Position numbers and translations under genes: made by a program
Assembly (NCBI GenBank): GCA_018398815.1
Contig: CM031596.1
Span: 73,877,157-73,941,156, forward strand
Direction: 5' to 3'
From: Conus ventricosus
Taxonomy: Eukaryota > Mollusca > Gastropoda > Neogastropoda > Conidae
DNA: 64,000 nucleotides
Part shown: positions 53,561 to 64,000 of the stretch, in pieces
How the letters are laid out: each line of letters starts with the position of its first letter
How positions within the stretch are numbered: the first letter of the stretch is position 1
The notes under the pieces: generated by a model
The model's input: the letters and a program-made list of their open reading frames with translations, nothing else
What the model was told of the DNA's origin: nothing
The model's database searches: none

Positions 53561-56200
53561 AGAATAACTACTAAAGCTCTGGTTGAAATTTGATCAGAAT
53601 TATTTTGATAATATCACCGAGTATGAGTTCTAATTTGCCCGCCCATTGCACTTAAAATGATTATGACCCAACCCACGCATGTCTCATTAAAGATAAAGAA
53701 ACACAGCAAAATCTTTATGTCTTGTTCGCACATCCATTTCTCATGTGAGTACCTATCACCACCAGCATATTCAAATAATTCCAAATGAATTTCAAACACA
53801 TTTTGTAGTTCACAAGGTAAATTTTAAAATTTTTTTAAAAAAGATACTCAAAATATATAAAAATATCAAGTTTGGAGTTTAATGCATGGGCCATTCAGAT
53901 TTAAGACAGTAACCACACAGACACACCCATACATGAGTGCACACTATGCATGCCCAAACATTTACACACACACGAACACACCTACACATGTGCGTGTGCA
54001 CATGTACACACATACATGCACACACAAACGTCGGGACCACACACATATATATGCATGTGCACATATGTATGACCCTTCCTCTCCCACCAAACGCACACAC
54101 ACATAGAGCGACACACACCAACACTATTTCAACACAAATACACTGAAAAGCTTGTGCCGGAATGCCTTTTTGTTTCACTGGCTGACGCATTGCTACCAGA
54201 TAAAGCAGGTCCAGCTGGAAATGCAAAACAAAGGGTCTTTGTTTCAACCGGCTGTGAACTGTACATGTACCTGTAATTGTGGATCAGGAACTCTGGAAGG
54301 ACCTTTCTAGAATGTACTGATAGTGATCACTTCACTCAGACTTGGGTCTGAAAGCTGAATAACAAATTGCACACACCTGTGTGTGCTGCAGTTAACAGGA
54401 TTGAGTTTACACACACTGGTGTGCATCATGTTAAGCAGCAGAACAAGTATAGCATGCACATATATCCCCGGCAAGAGTTAACTTGCCTTGTGAGCACTGA
54501 AGACTTGTTTACAGAGTGAGATCTTCTGAGTTCCACATGGCTGCACAGCCTGATGTCAGACCCAGACACAAAGTAAGGTTTGTTTTTAACAACAAAACGC
54601 AAAGTTCGTTTTTAACAACAAAAAGCAATGTCTGTTTTTAACGACAAAAATGTCGGCCACATGTTCTGCTTACTGATTTGATTTTTGTTTAACTGCATGC
54701 CTGCATAAGTTTTATGTAGGAGACACAGCAGTGGATTTGACTGGTGTGGACCATTTAGGAAGTGTGTTGTTGCTTCATCTGCAATATGATCACCTAGTGA
54801 GCTTGTCTGATCTAGCTCCATCTATCTTTCCTGATTCACGCACATGAGAAGGAGTTGGGCTGAAACCATTACTACCTTCTTAGAGTGTCTTCCCTTTCAA
54901 GGGGGAGCGGAGTGTATTTGTACAGCATGACAATTTCAAGTGAAAATGTTCAATAACCCTCCCCTTTTTCATTAATCTGGCACTTAAAGTGAGAATGAAA
55001 ACACCAGGATGACCTTCCACCTCCCAACTCAATGAAAGAAAAGGTGGGGAAACCTGATCAGTTCTCTAAGTAGAAGTGACCTATGAATTAAGGTTAAGTC
55101 ACTCTGTAAGTCTATTACTGCTGCATAAAGCGAGTTGGATTTAAATCCTTTCTCTCCCCTATTTTTTTCTTTTGCATGGAAATCCTGATGGACAATTCTT
55201 GTTTAAAGATATAACAACCAGTCCAACAGGCGGTGTGGTGGCTGGTGGACTGTGCTACAATGGCCACATCCGATTTCTACCTTACTCTTTGCAGATGCCG
55301 ATAGTAGCTTAGTTGCTTTGTCAACTTTGAAGTCTCTCCTTGCATTCAGTTTGCATCTTTACTGTATAGTTCAAGTTTATCGTAATGTCAGGTGGGGGAT
55401 TGGAGTTTGATTCCTCAGCATTCCAGTGAACTCCTGCCTTGTTTACAGCAGCATTTATTGACCCAAAAAGTGGGTCTGCCGTCAGGCAAAGAACAGAAGA
55501 CAGTGGGAATGAACAGTCTGACTGAAAGGATTTTTGCACTGAAACAATGAAGACCCGGAAGTACTGCAACAGAGTGGGCTAGTATCAGCCACTGAATGCA
55601 TGATAACACAAAGCAGATCACTGCAAGATGGAAAAGGCGACGCAAAAATTAATTAGTCACCTTGTAGAGCTTCTGACTACAGGATGAAAAGTAGCCAGTC
55701 TAAATTAGTCTTTGGGTCAGAAGTGACAAGATGTATGTCCTAGCACTGCATTAGCCATAAAGATTTGGTAGAGGAAAGTTAGCTAACTGGTCATAGGTTG
55801 CAAGAGTTTGACATGATATAGTATATGATGCTAAAGTACACATAAGCAATATATAGCTATCCAAGAGCTCTAACATTTTTCTGTCACTTTAGCTGATGCA
55901 TTATAATAAAACTACTGTCAGATCTTGACTTGGTCCCATACTAGACTTGATCTCTGCCCATTTGTTTAAGGAAGCTGAGTATGAAAAAGTTTTCTTTTCG
56001 AGTTATCACAACAGAATGAAGTCAACTAAAAATATTGTTACTCTATACGTCAGAGCCCCACGTCCTTTTCTCATTAAACCATTGCACACTCTTCACAACT
56101 GATATCTTTCCTGAATTGTCAACTGAAGGCAGAAAAGACCAATTATGCATACGTGCGCATGCACGTTTGCATACCTGTGCATATGAGCATATGTGTGAGT
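53561..56200. other. Unassigned sequence after the gap
   Basis: It contains CA-rich stretches (53930-54120) and a roughly 31-bp unit present three times at 54577-54655 (GTTTTTAACAACAAAA). An old DIRS terminus lies at 55683-55833. No gene is recognised. Confidence 0.5.
55683..55833 (+). repeat. Diverged solo terminus of the DIRS-type family
   Basis: ACTGCATTAGCCATAAAGAT, a TTAGCTAACTGG segment and TTGACATGATATAGTATATG then ATGCTAAAG follow the same order as the termini at 33870-33972 and 51200-51290, with roughly one change in five bases. It is an older copy than X and Y. Confidence 0.6.
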
Positions 56201-56211
56201 GTCTATGTGTG

Positions 56212-56271
<60 letters not shown>

Positions 56272-56290
56272 GTGGTGTGTGTGTGTGTGT
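56212..56290. repeat. GT microsatellite
   Basis: About 30 GT units with one interruption (TGTTGTGGTG) at 56268-56277. Confidence 0.9.
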
Positions 56291-57272
56291 GGAGTGGACC
56301 ACTGAAAAACAAATTTTGGGGGTTACATAGCCCCCAGTACTGTGGTAAGCCAAGATACACAGCTGAGCAAAGTGGTCAAAGTTTTGAAAAGTTTTGATAT
56401 GGTTCTCAGGGTAGAATACTGCTTTTAGATAAAAGTTTTGACCTGACCCCAGCCAATACCACTTGCCCATCTATCTGCTATAATTCTTAATACTATACAG
56501 TCCTAAATTATGAAGGACCAGCAAAACATATGACATAGAGCCTTAGCACATATGGAAGCACACATTGCAAAGTCTCTCTCTTATACACACCCATCTTCAG
56601 CCTTGGTTTTATACAGATTAACTTAATTTTGTCAGCGAGCAGCCTGTGTACTCTATTCTTGCTGGTCAATGCCAATCACTTGGCATGATACATTATGATG
56701 TTGATACAATAAACAGTAACTTAAAATGGTAGATTCAACAAGTGAATTCATGATGATAAACCATAATCTGCAAAATAACGCTGACATTTTTTTTTCTTTG
56801 CAGATATCTGGAATAAATCGCTCTTGCCTTGGGGCAGTTTGCAGAATTCCCAACATGCCTCACACTAGCAATCACCTGTTCCAGGATACTTCAGGCAGAC
56901 TTTACTGCCCTATCCTGCTAATCTTTTGGAAACCAAACCACATTTTACAGTATGCATACTTAGCTTAGTTCAAGCAGTATCTTCCAGTAGATATAGCATA
57001 ACCTTAAAGTTCAAGTGACCAAGACTTGCTAAAGACTCTTTCATTTTCTCTCCCTATTTTCCCTGTTCAGATCCCTTCTTTAATCTGGTTCTGCTCTTGT
57101 TTTTCACATGAGGCCTCGTTACCCTCCCCCACAACCCCTTTTCTCGTGCTCTCACCTTTTCCAACAAAATCTATTACTCATTTGTTCAAAACAGCTGTAA
57201 TAAAATTTTTGATAATGTAAAAGGTATAAACTGTTCTAAATATTCAGAAGACCTTTTGAGTGCGCGTGTGGT

Positions 57273-57275
<3 letters not shown>

Positions 57276-57320
<45 letters not shown>
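57276..57320. repeat. GT microsatellite
   Basis: About 20 GT units followed by a short GA run. Confidence 0.9.
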
Positions 57321-57325
<5 letters not shown>

Positions 57326-57614
57326 TTTTCCGTTTCATTTGCAAATGTCGTACTACTGATTGTGTCAACTATTACATGCCATCCTTCCCTTCTGACTGGC
57401 CCATACCAAAGCGGTTAGGCATTTCATACATGGTTAGAAGACTCAACCTCATGCTGTGGTTAATCTGACATGCATTATACTTCAGCACACAACTGGCAAT
57501 TAGTCAAGCAAACTACAGGTACATACTGCATACTTCTCATCTATTCAAATATTTATAAAAAAAAAAAGAGAAAAGAAAAAAAAAAACTCCAGCCAAGGAG
57601 TTGCCAGATCTCAC

Positions 57615-57829
57615 CTGTAAGGAAGGTTCCACAGATGAATCCATACCCGAGGCAGGAAAAGATTCATGGAAAGCATTCATGCTGTCTGAAGCCGGTGCGG
57701 AGTTCTCCCTCTGGCTGAGGGTGTAGGCCATATTGCTGCCAGTCACAACAGATGATGTCATCACAGAAGTAGGCATGGCAGCAGCGGTCATTTGCGGAGA
57801 AGTTGCCGGAATCCAGTCTTTTGTCATTT
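57615..57829 (-). CDS. Candidate exon of an unidentified minus-strand gene
   Basis: On the minus strand the frame reads MTKDWIPATSPQMTAAAMPT, SVMTSSVVTGSNMAYTLSQR, ENSAPASDSMNAFHESFPAS and GMDSSVEPSLQ, then meets a good donor GTGAGA (complement of 57609-57614). A weak acceptor-like AG lies at 57830-57831. Composition (Ser/Thr/Met/Pro) suggests a disordered regulatory protein. I do not recognise the family, and no other exon was found. It may be a distal exon of any gene on this side of the gap. Confidence 0.4.
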
Positions 57830-57910
57830 CTTCAACAAAATAAATCAATAAATATTGTATAACACACATTACTGAACCCAGTCTTTTGTGATTTCTTCAA
57901 CAAAATGAAT
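57805..57910. repeat. Tandem duplication overlapping the candidate exon boundary
   Basis: CAGTCTTTTGTCATTTCTTC at 57814 recurs as CAGTCTTTTGTGATTTCTTC at 57880, each followed by AACAAAAT(A/G)AAT. The unit is about 66 bp and contains the putative acceptor of the minus-strand exon. Confidence 0.75.
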
Positions 57911-57994
57911 GAGTAACTGAAAGATACAGATGTATAAATTTTGTACTGCACTGATCAAACTAATTAAAACAGGAGCATAACAACATTCAAAAGA

Positions 57995-58126
57995 CAGGGT
58001 TCCTACAGACTCCCAAGAACAAAATTCATGGAGCTTTCAAGGAGCGTTTATTTCATTTCAAAGCAAGAGGTGGCACGAAAATTAAACCATTGTTCTTTTA
58101 AAACTTCATTTTTTCTATTGTTTGTT

Positions 58127-58163
<37 letters not shown>

Positions 58164-58250
58164 ATATCTGGGCGATTTCAAAGCTCTTGTGTGATTTGGG
58201 GACCACAAATAGGGGCAAAATTATAAAAAAAATGAAGAAAAAAAAAGGTT
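57995..58250. mobile_element. Left end of a CAGGGTTC-family TIR element
   Basis: CAGGGTTCCTACAGA at 57995 differs by one base from the left TIR at 48928. Repeated short AAGGAG/TTCAAGG motifs follow. No matching right end was found before the A runs at 58131-58165, so the copy is truncated or its other end has decayed. Confidence 0.5.
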
Positions 58251-58800
58251 CATAACAAGAACTGTATTTGTATCATAGTATACATATTAGGCACTTGAAT
58301 TAAACCTGGCTTTTCTTGCTTTGCTGAGCTACAGTAATGCAATTACAAAAGGATTTTTATATATTGTTTTGCTGAGCTAAAGTAATGCAATTACAAAAGG
58401 ATTTCTATATATCTAAACTGCTTTTTTTTTTTTCAATATTTTTTTTTCCATATGGTGGCAATCAGGCTTCGCATTTCATCGCTTTTGAATTTTTCCAATA
58501 GAAAGAGCAAATAATAAGTGCTGTTTTGACTTACAAATATAATGTAACTGCATGCAGAAATCACTTCTGATCAAATGAAAAAAAATTACCAAGCTAGCTA
58601 GTCTGGATCCAGAGATATTGTACTTCTTGCACATCAACCAATGTCGAAAAGAGTGATTTTGAGAAAACGGCGTTTGAAAATAAAGAAGTTAAGCAATTTT
58701 GACACACACCTTCAAATAAAGTCATTTTTTACTCAGAAAAATGGGAAAATAGACAAACTGAACACAACAGATGGTTTCAACAGACTTTCTTGAGCACAAA
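58251..58800. other. Unassigned sequence with a short tandem duplication
   Basis: A unit of about 52 bp (TTTGCTGAGCTACAGTAATG and its copy with one change) occurs twice at about 58317-58411. No gene is recognised. Confidence 0.55.
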
Positions 58801-59186
58801 AGATAAGATAAGATAATGTTGCTTATAGCCCAGCCGACCGCAAAGGGCCACATCAGGGCTGTCACCACGTTAAAATCAACTCACCAGTCATTTAAAAAAA
58901 AAAAAAAACCAACTTTCACACATCTCGTTAAATGACATCGTCTACAAACGCACCAGAAACTTTGTTAAAAATCTTTCTGCCGTAAAATCTTAAGTCAGAT
59001 GAAAAATGTTAATCTCTCTCAAAAACTCAAGGATCACGTCAGGCGGGACATCCCTGAACAGGATCTTCATGGACTCCGCTGTAAAATGTTTGTGTCTCAC
59101 ATCGTGCAAGTCCCAACACTCTAAAAGAACATGTTTCATTGTGAGTGGCGCATGACATGGAATGCACCACGGAGCTTCTTCACTCT

Positions 59187-59990
59187 TTAAAAGGTAAGAA
59201 TGGGTAAAATACGAATGGCCGGTGTGCAGCCGGCACAGAACCGTTTCCTCTTTACGACCACCGACGTAGATGGGAGGAAGTCCTTAAGGTTTGGACGGAT
59301 CTGAAAGAGTTTGTTATTCGTCTGTGTGTTCCAATCCTCCTGCCAGAGGTCTCTCACATAATCGTTAATTTTGGGTTTCACATCTGACCAGGGGATATAA
59401 GTGTTGGACAGTTTCTCTCTTGTGGCATTCTTGGCTAAACGATCAACCATTTCGTTCCCGCCGATGCCAACATGACCAGGAACCCAAGCAAGAGTAATGT
59501 TGTAACCGTCCGCCTTTAACTTGCTAAAAAGTTTAAAAAAAAAAAAAGTTCTGGATGCTGAAGTTTGCGGCCAGCTATGGCCTCCAAAGCTGACAGCGAA
59601 TCCGACAGAACCAGAAAGTCCCTCTTCGAAGAATGTGAGATTATCTTCAAAGCCAGTACCAGAGCAGTAAGTTCAGCAGAATAGACAGAAGCATCTGAAT
59701 GTATATGTTCCAACAGTATCTGAGAAGGAGCCCCAGGGCAGTAGGCTGCACGGGCCACTCCATCCTCAGATTTGGAAACGTCAGTGAAAACTTTTTGATA
59801 GGATGGGAATTTGGAACAGAGGCCCGCATACAAAGCTTGTACGCCAGAGAGTGGTAGACTCTTTGCGAAAAGCTGCAAGATCGAAACGAATCCTGGTGTG
59901 AAAAAGGTCCACCACGGCAGTTCTGACTGCGCTTAAAGTCCTTGAGTCAAAGTCTTCATAGCGTGAGACGGAAAAAAGCAGAATAAACAA
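59187..59990 (-). pseudogene. LINE RNase H domain and linker (minus strand)
   Basis: In pieces it reads TRIRFDLAAFRKESTTLWRT, KVFTDVSKSEDGVARAAYCP, YSAELTALVLALKI, LSDSLSALEA and MVDRLAKNATREKL. The catalytic acidic residues are kept, but the first motif reads TDVS instead of TDGS. The linker SVSRYEDFDSRTLSAVRTAV is longer than in the + copy, which has lost this part. A run of A at 59536-59548 breaks the frame. Confidence 0.8.
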
Positions 59991-60558
59991 ATTGTGCGCT
60001 GGGTCTGTTTACTTTTTAGCGGTCTTGTGTCCGACCCCCTGGAGTGTCAGGAGATAAAAGTCTGGCGCTAGTATGAAAGCTGGAGAATAGCGAACTACAC
60101 ACTGCTTTGGTGTTTTGTATCGCGCCTAAAGCTGACCAATATTTACACAACGACTGCACACAGCCAAGCCCTGGTACACCGAAAAAAAGCGGGATTGTTT
60201 TTCTCCACAATACGCTGTGAGCTATTTTCGCGTGCCGGAACGAAGTATCTGTTCCAAAGGGCGCTTGAATTCTTACACATACACAACACATACGCGTGCG
60301 CGCGCGCGCGCGCACACACACAACACCACACACACACACACACACACCACACCACACACCCACGCATGCACACATGCGCGCGCACTCACAATATGTACAA
60401 AAGCAGAAACTTACCGTCAATACCCTCATTATGATTATTAACATTACAGATGTGGGTTTAGGTATGAACTTTCAACAGCCTGACAAAATGGAAAAAAACA
60501 AAACAAAAACAAGACCAGCGCTTGACGAAAAACTGCTGCAACCCAAGTCGAGTGTGTG

Positions 60559-60622
<64 letters not shown>

Positions 60623-60623
60623 C

Positions 60624-60662
<39 letters not shown>

Positions 60663-61323
60663 GAAGAGAGTGAGAGAGGAATGGTTGAGTAACATGACTA
60701 CAAAGACACTGCACGCAAATTTACCCCCTTAAAAAAATCAATGGGAAGAAAAAAAACATGCACAGTGTACACCGGCGCGCATGCAAAAACTGAGAGAGAG
60801 AGAGGAGAGAGAGAGTGAGAGAGACAGAGTTGAGAGAGAGAGAGAGAGGTCTGACATAGAGAGAGAGGGAGGGAGAGATTGGGGGTGGGGAGGATGACTG
60901 ATTAGAATACATACATAAAGAAACGGACATGCACGGATCCCTTTTGTACACCAAATCATAAAAGCATGCAGAAGAGAGAGAGAGGGAGGAGAGGGAGGTG
61001 GGAGGGAGGACTGATTAATATACATATAGAAGAACATGACATGCACAGATAGCTTTGTACATACAAAATCAATAAAAGCATGATCAGAGAGAAAATGTTT
61101 CACATGACAATGGCTTTGCACTCATAACTGAACAATCTCTCTCCTCTCCTCTATCTCTCTCTCTCTCTCCTCCTCCCCTCTCCCCTCTCTCTCTCTCACA
61201 CACACACACAACACACACAAAACACACTCTCTCTCTCTCTCTTCTCTCTCACACACAACACACAACACACACACCACACCACTCTCTCCCCTCTCTCTTC
61301 TCTCACACACACACACACACACA

Positions 61324-61355
<32 letters not shown>

Positions 61356-61410
61356 CACACACTAAAAATTACATATACACGGATACGATCTGAGGCGGAG
61401 AGAGAGGAAA

Positions 61411-61445
<35 letters not shown>

Positions 61446-61585
61446 TGAGAGAGAGAGAGAGAGGAGAAACTGAACTGAAACTGACGTGCAGCATGACTTC
61501 ACAGAACAAAACAGATATCACACACACACCACACACACACACACACCACACACTAAAAATTATATACACGGCATACGGTCTGAGG

Positions 61586-61646
<61 letters not shown>

Positions 61647-62050
61647 TGAACTGAAACTGACGTGCATGCATGACTTCACAGAACAAAACAGATATCACAC
61701 ACACACACAACCACACACACACACACAAAACACACACACACACCAACATATACATGCACAAAGGCATACGAAAACCCGAGGGGGTCGGGGAAGGGAGGGA
61801 GGGAGAGAGAGAGAGACAGAGAGAGAGAGGGGGGGGAGAGGAAAAGAGAGAGGGGAGAGAGAGAGAGAGAGGGAGAGAGAGAAGAGAGAGAGAGAGAGAA
61901 GCTGAATTGAAACGCCTGCATGATGACCCTTTAAAAAACAAACAGAATCACACACACAACACACACAACACACACACACACACACACACACTGACTCAAA
62001 AAACACACACACACACACACAAAACGCAACACACAAAAACGGCACGCAAA

Positions 62051-62081
<31 letters not shown>

Positions 62082-63293
62082 CATTGTACCACGAACCTGT
62101 AGTAAAGCCATGGTTCTGTTAAATACCACTTCCATCACATAACGTTCACTATCACTTTTAACAAAAACACAAACTGTCTTGTTGCACATGTCTCGTGTGT
62201 GTTTCCTACAAATCTCAGATCCCCCGGCTTGTGTTACAGAATTGTGACCGACAGGCTTTTGCTGTGTCCCTCCCCCTCAAACCGCCCCCACCCCCACCGT
62301 GTCCCACCCCACACTTAAAATGGAAGTACACTTTGGGCCCCTTGAAAAAAAATCAAACAAAACTATAGTTGATGTTCGAGTATTACTTCACTTCATTAAA
62401 AATTTTAAAACCCATATTATCATATATGCCCTAATCTTTAAATAAAGGTCAATATTTCTAGCTATTATATACACCATACAAACATGCATTTCCACACACA
62501 CCCCACACACACACGCCCACACCACACACCCCCACCCACACACACACACACAACAACACCCCTAACACACAAAAGCACCCTAAAGGTACTTCCAACAATA
62601 ACTTTAATTTTAATTTGCCCATGAAATAGTATAGTGACTGAAATGAAATTTTATTTTTAATTAAATAATTATTCACTTATTATTGTTATGCCTACACATT
62701 AAATGTTATCAGTATATTTTTTGCTTGTAGTAAAATTATCCTCACGTTCCTTAATTAGGCCCCACATTGCTCTACATGCAAACCATAGTAAAATATAAAA
62801 TGCAGCAACAATAAGAAAAAATGATATATACAACGTTTAAATACGGCCCCCTTTACAAATGCTAACTAACTTTTCATTCAACAAAGATTTTTGCCAACCC
62901 TGGCTGGCCTACTTCGGCCAAAGATAGTTCCCGCGCCCTCCACCTCCCCGTCTTTGCTTCGGCTTACCAAGGCCCCCACGGCCGGGGCACAAGCGTCGCA
63001 AAATTTCGTAAAAGTTTAAAACCGAACTTAATTATGGTACTCACAGGAAAACTGAATGCCAGCTTTGTCACACTCTCAAGTACTTTACTGCGCATTGTTT
63101 TCCATACAGAAAATAGTTAAAAAACTTCTGTACAGTAAATATAACTTAAAGATGTAGCACCAGTCTCAAGCGGGCAAAAAACACACAGCGTTCTGGCCGT
63201 TCGTGGCTGACTCGCTTCGGATCGCAAGTCAAAAGGCAAAAGCGTTGACGCACTGATGCAGTGGCTCTCGTGTGGCGGCGCCCCGCCGTGCCA
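59991..63293. repeat. Microsatellite-rich insert inside the LINE
   Basis: The LINE reading stops at the PPW codons on one side and resumes on the other. Between them lie CA, GT, CG and GA/CT tracts at 60290-60375, 60556-60656, 60790-60875, 61135-61370 and 61400-62085, with unique AT-rich sequence from 62100 to 63100. No transposon ends were identified. Open frames here are simple-repeat artefacts. Confidence 0.65.
61370..61935. repeat. Three tandem copies of a roughly 180-240 bp unit
   Basis: Each unit contains a CGGTCTGAGGCGGAGAGAGA-like start (61385, 61574, and a diverged version near 61770), a long GA tract, AACTGAAACTGACGTGCA, GCATGACTTCACAGAACAAA and a CA tract. The third unit is more diverged (TTGAAACGCCTGCATGATGA). 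Expansion of the internal GA and CA tracts explains the differences in length. Confidence 0.75.
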
Positions 63294-64000
63294 CGGAGGT
63301 TGATCCGGAAACTTGGAAAAATCGGAAACTACTCCCAGGTCTAGACCTGCATTCCGCACGTGAGGCTGCATACGAAGACCAAACGGCGGAATACATTTAG
63401 GGTTGTTTTCAAACTTACTTTGGAACGGAGGGTCAAAGACACAGTCATAGGCAGAGCCCTTGATGGTGGATAGGGTCCAAGAGTTTGAGGTAAGACGATC
63501 TTGTGGAGCCGTACACAGCACAACCGTAGTCCAGTTTGGAACGGACCAGGGCTCTGTAGAGGTGCAACAAAGTTTTCTTATCAGCGCCCAAGTCGGTGTG
63601 CGCTACGACCCGCAGAATATTCAGTGCTTTCTGGCAAGCAGTTTTGAGGTTTTTAATATGGCCGAGAAAGTTAAGTTTCTGGTCAAAAACAACTCCTAGA
63701 AATTTGGCTTCTTTAACAGCTGGAATGGGAGATTTCCCTACTTGAAGTTCAGGATCTGGAAAAAACTGACGGAAATTATGGAAGTGAACACACTGTGTTT
63801 TTTGTAGCAGAAAAGGTGAAACCGTTTTCATCCGCCCACTGATGGATTTTATCCACGCAAAGCTGGAGCCTGCGCTGGACACTCGGGTACAGGCTTCCAG
63901 TTGCGTAGACAGCGAAATCATCCACAAACAATGAGCAGTCTGAACCCTGCCGAACTGATTGAACAATGTTGTTGATCTTAATGCTAAAGAGAGCAGGAGA
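63294..64000 (-). pseudogene. LINE reverse transcriptase C-terminal half (minus strand)
   Basis: Reading on the minus strand from 64000: a SPALFSIKINNIVQ-like block, the FVDDFAVYATGS motif C (FVDD at about 63917-63928), QLCVDKIHQWADENGF, FLGVVFDQKLNFLGHIKNLK, LYRALVRSKLDYGCAVYGS and the FPDQPPW end at about 63294. It is better preserved than the + copy over this part. A stop in QFGRVQ and frame shifts near 63830 and 63480 disable it. Confidence 0.85.

Larger units (their letters stand above)
58801..64000 (-). mobile_element. I/Nimb-like LINE on the minus strand, split by an insert and running off the window
   Basis: The 3' tail is at 58801-58890, RNase H at 59187-59990 and reverse transcriptase at 63294-64000. 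It is the same family as 4898-9683, with close identity over the tail and RT. It is interrupted between about 59990 and 63293 by foreign, microsatellite-rich DNA. The 5' part lies beyond the window. Frame breaks show it is inactive. Confidence 0.85.

Noticed and set aside
61369..62189. Several 130-190 codon open frames rich in Ser/Leu, Arg/Glu or Cys/Val
   Set aside because: They are translations of GA/CT and CA/GT microsatellites.

Overview
The window is animal nuclear DNA: GT-AG introns, a large conserved multi-exon gene, and dense non-LTR, DIRS-type and cut-and-paste transposons. The transposon mix and long CA/GT tracts suggest a marine invertebrate, most plausibly a mollusc; that is inference, since no diagnostic marker gene is present. 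A run of 100 N at 53461-53560 marks a scaffold join, so the order and orientation of the last 10.4 kb relative to the rest is not guaranteed.

The host gene is an ANKHD1/ANKRD17 (Drosophila mask) orthologue on the + strand. Exons are visible at 273-510, 2071-2267, 19348-19564, 24093-24212, tentatively 26561-27035, 28507-28615, 29137-29253, 30628-30770, 35192-37085 and 47207-47416. They give the last ankyrin repeats, a basic coiled segment, an acidic segment, a KH domain split over two exons, and a long Ser/Pro/Gly-rich C-terminal region. Splice phases match across most junctions. Both the N-terminus (before base 273) and the extreme C-terminus (after 47416) are missing. Several exons carry single-base frame breaks, most at repeated bases. 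Intact splice sites and conserved residues around them suggest consensus errors, not a pseudogene.

The introns are filled with transposons. The 17-kb intron 2268-19347 holds a decayed I/Nimb-like LINE (4898-9683), a G-rich minisatellite, a block of homopolymer-distorted sequence containing a second type of LINE, and a tRNA-derived SINE. Further on are two copies of a 2.2-kb terminal-inverted-repeat (TIR) element (19911-22095, 43908-46060), a DIRS-type retroelement fragment (25440-26246) with two internally deleted relatives (about 32180-33972 and 48417-51320), a many-copy repeat resembling a 3' splice site (27380-28500), a four-level nest of elements in the intron 37086-47206, and a piggyBac deletion derivative (51569-53059).

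The most interesting theme is a set of at least five transposon-borne small reading frames. Each encodes one BED/U1-like zinc finger (C-x2-C-x16-H-x5-H where intact), and three or four of them end in a short hydrophobic motif resembling a PCNA-interaction peptide (I/V-x-x-F/Y-F). Their carrier elements differ in TIR sequence but share architecture: a 12-15 bp TIR starting CA(G/T)GG, a 5-6 bp target duplication where measurable, a family-specific short motif repeated just inside the left TIR, the zinc-finger frame, and in three families a GC-rich hairpin block just inside the right TIR. No transposase is visible in any of them.

After the gap, the window holds a candidate minus-strand exon of an unidentified gene (57615-57829) and a minus-strand copy of the I/Nimb-like LINE (58801-64000 and beyond) split by about 3.3 kb of microsatellite-rich DNA.
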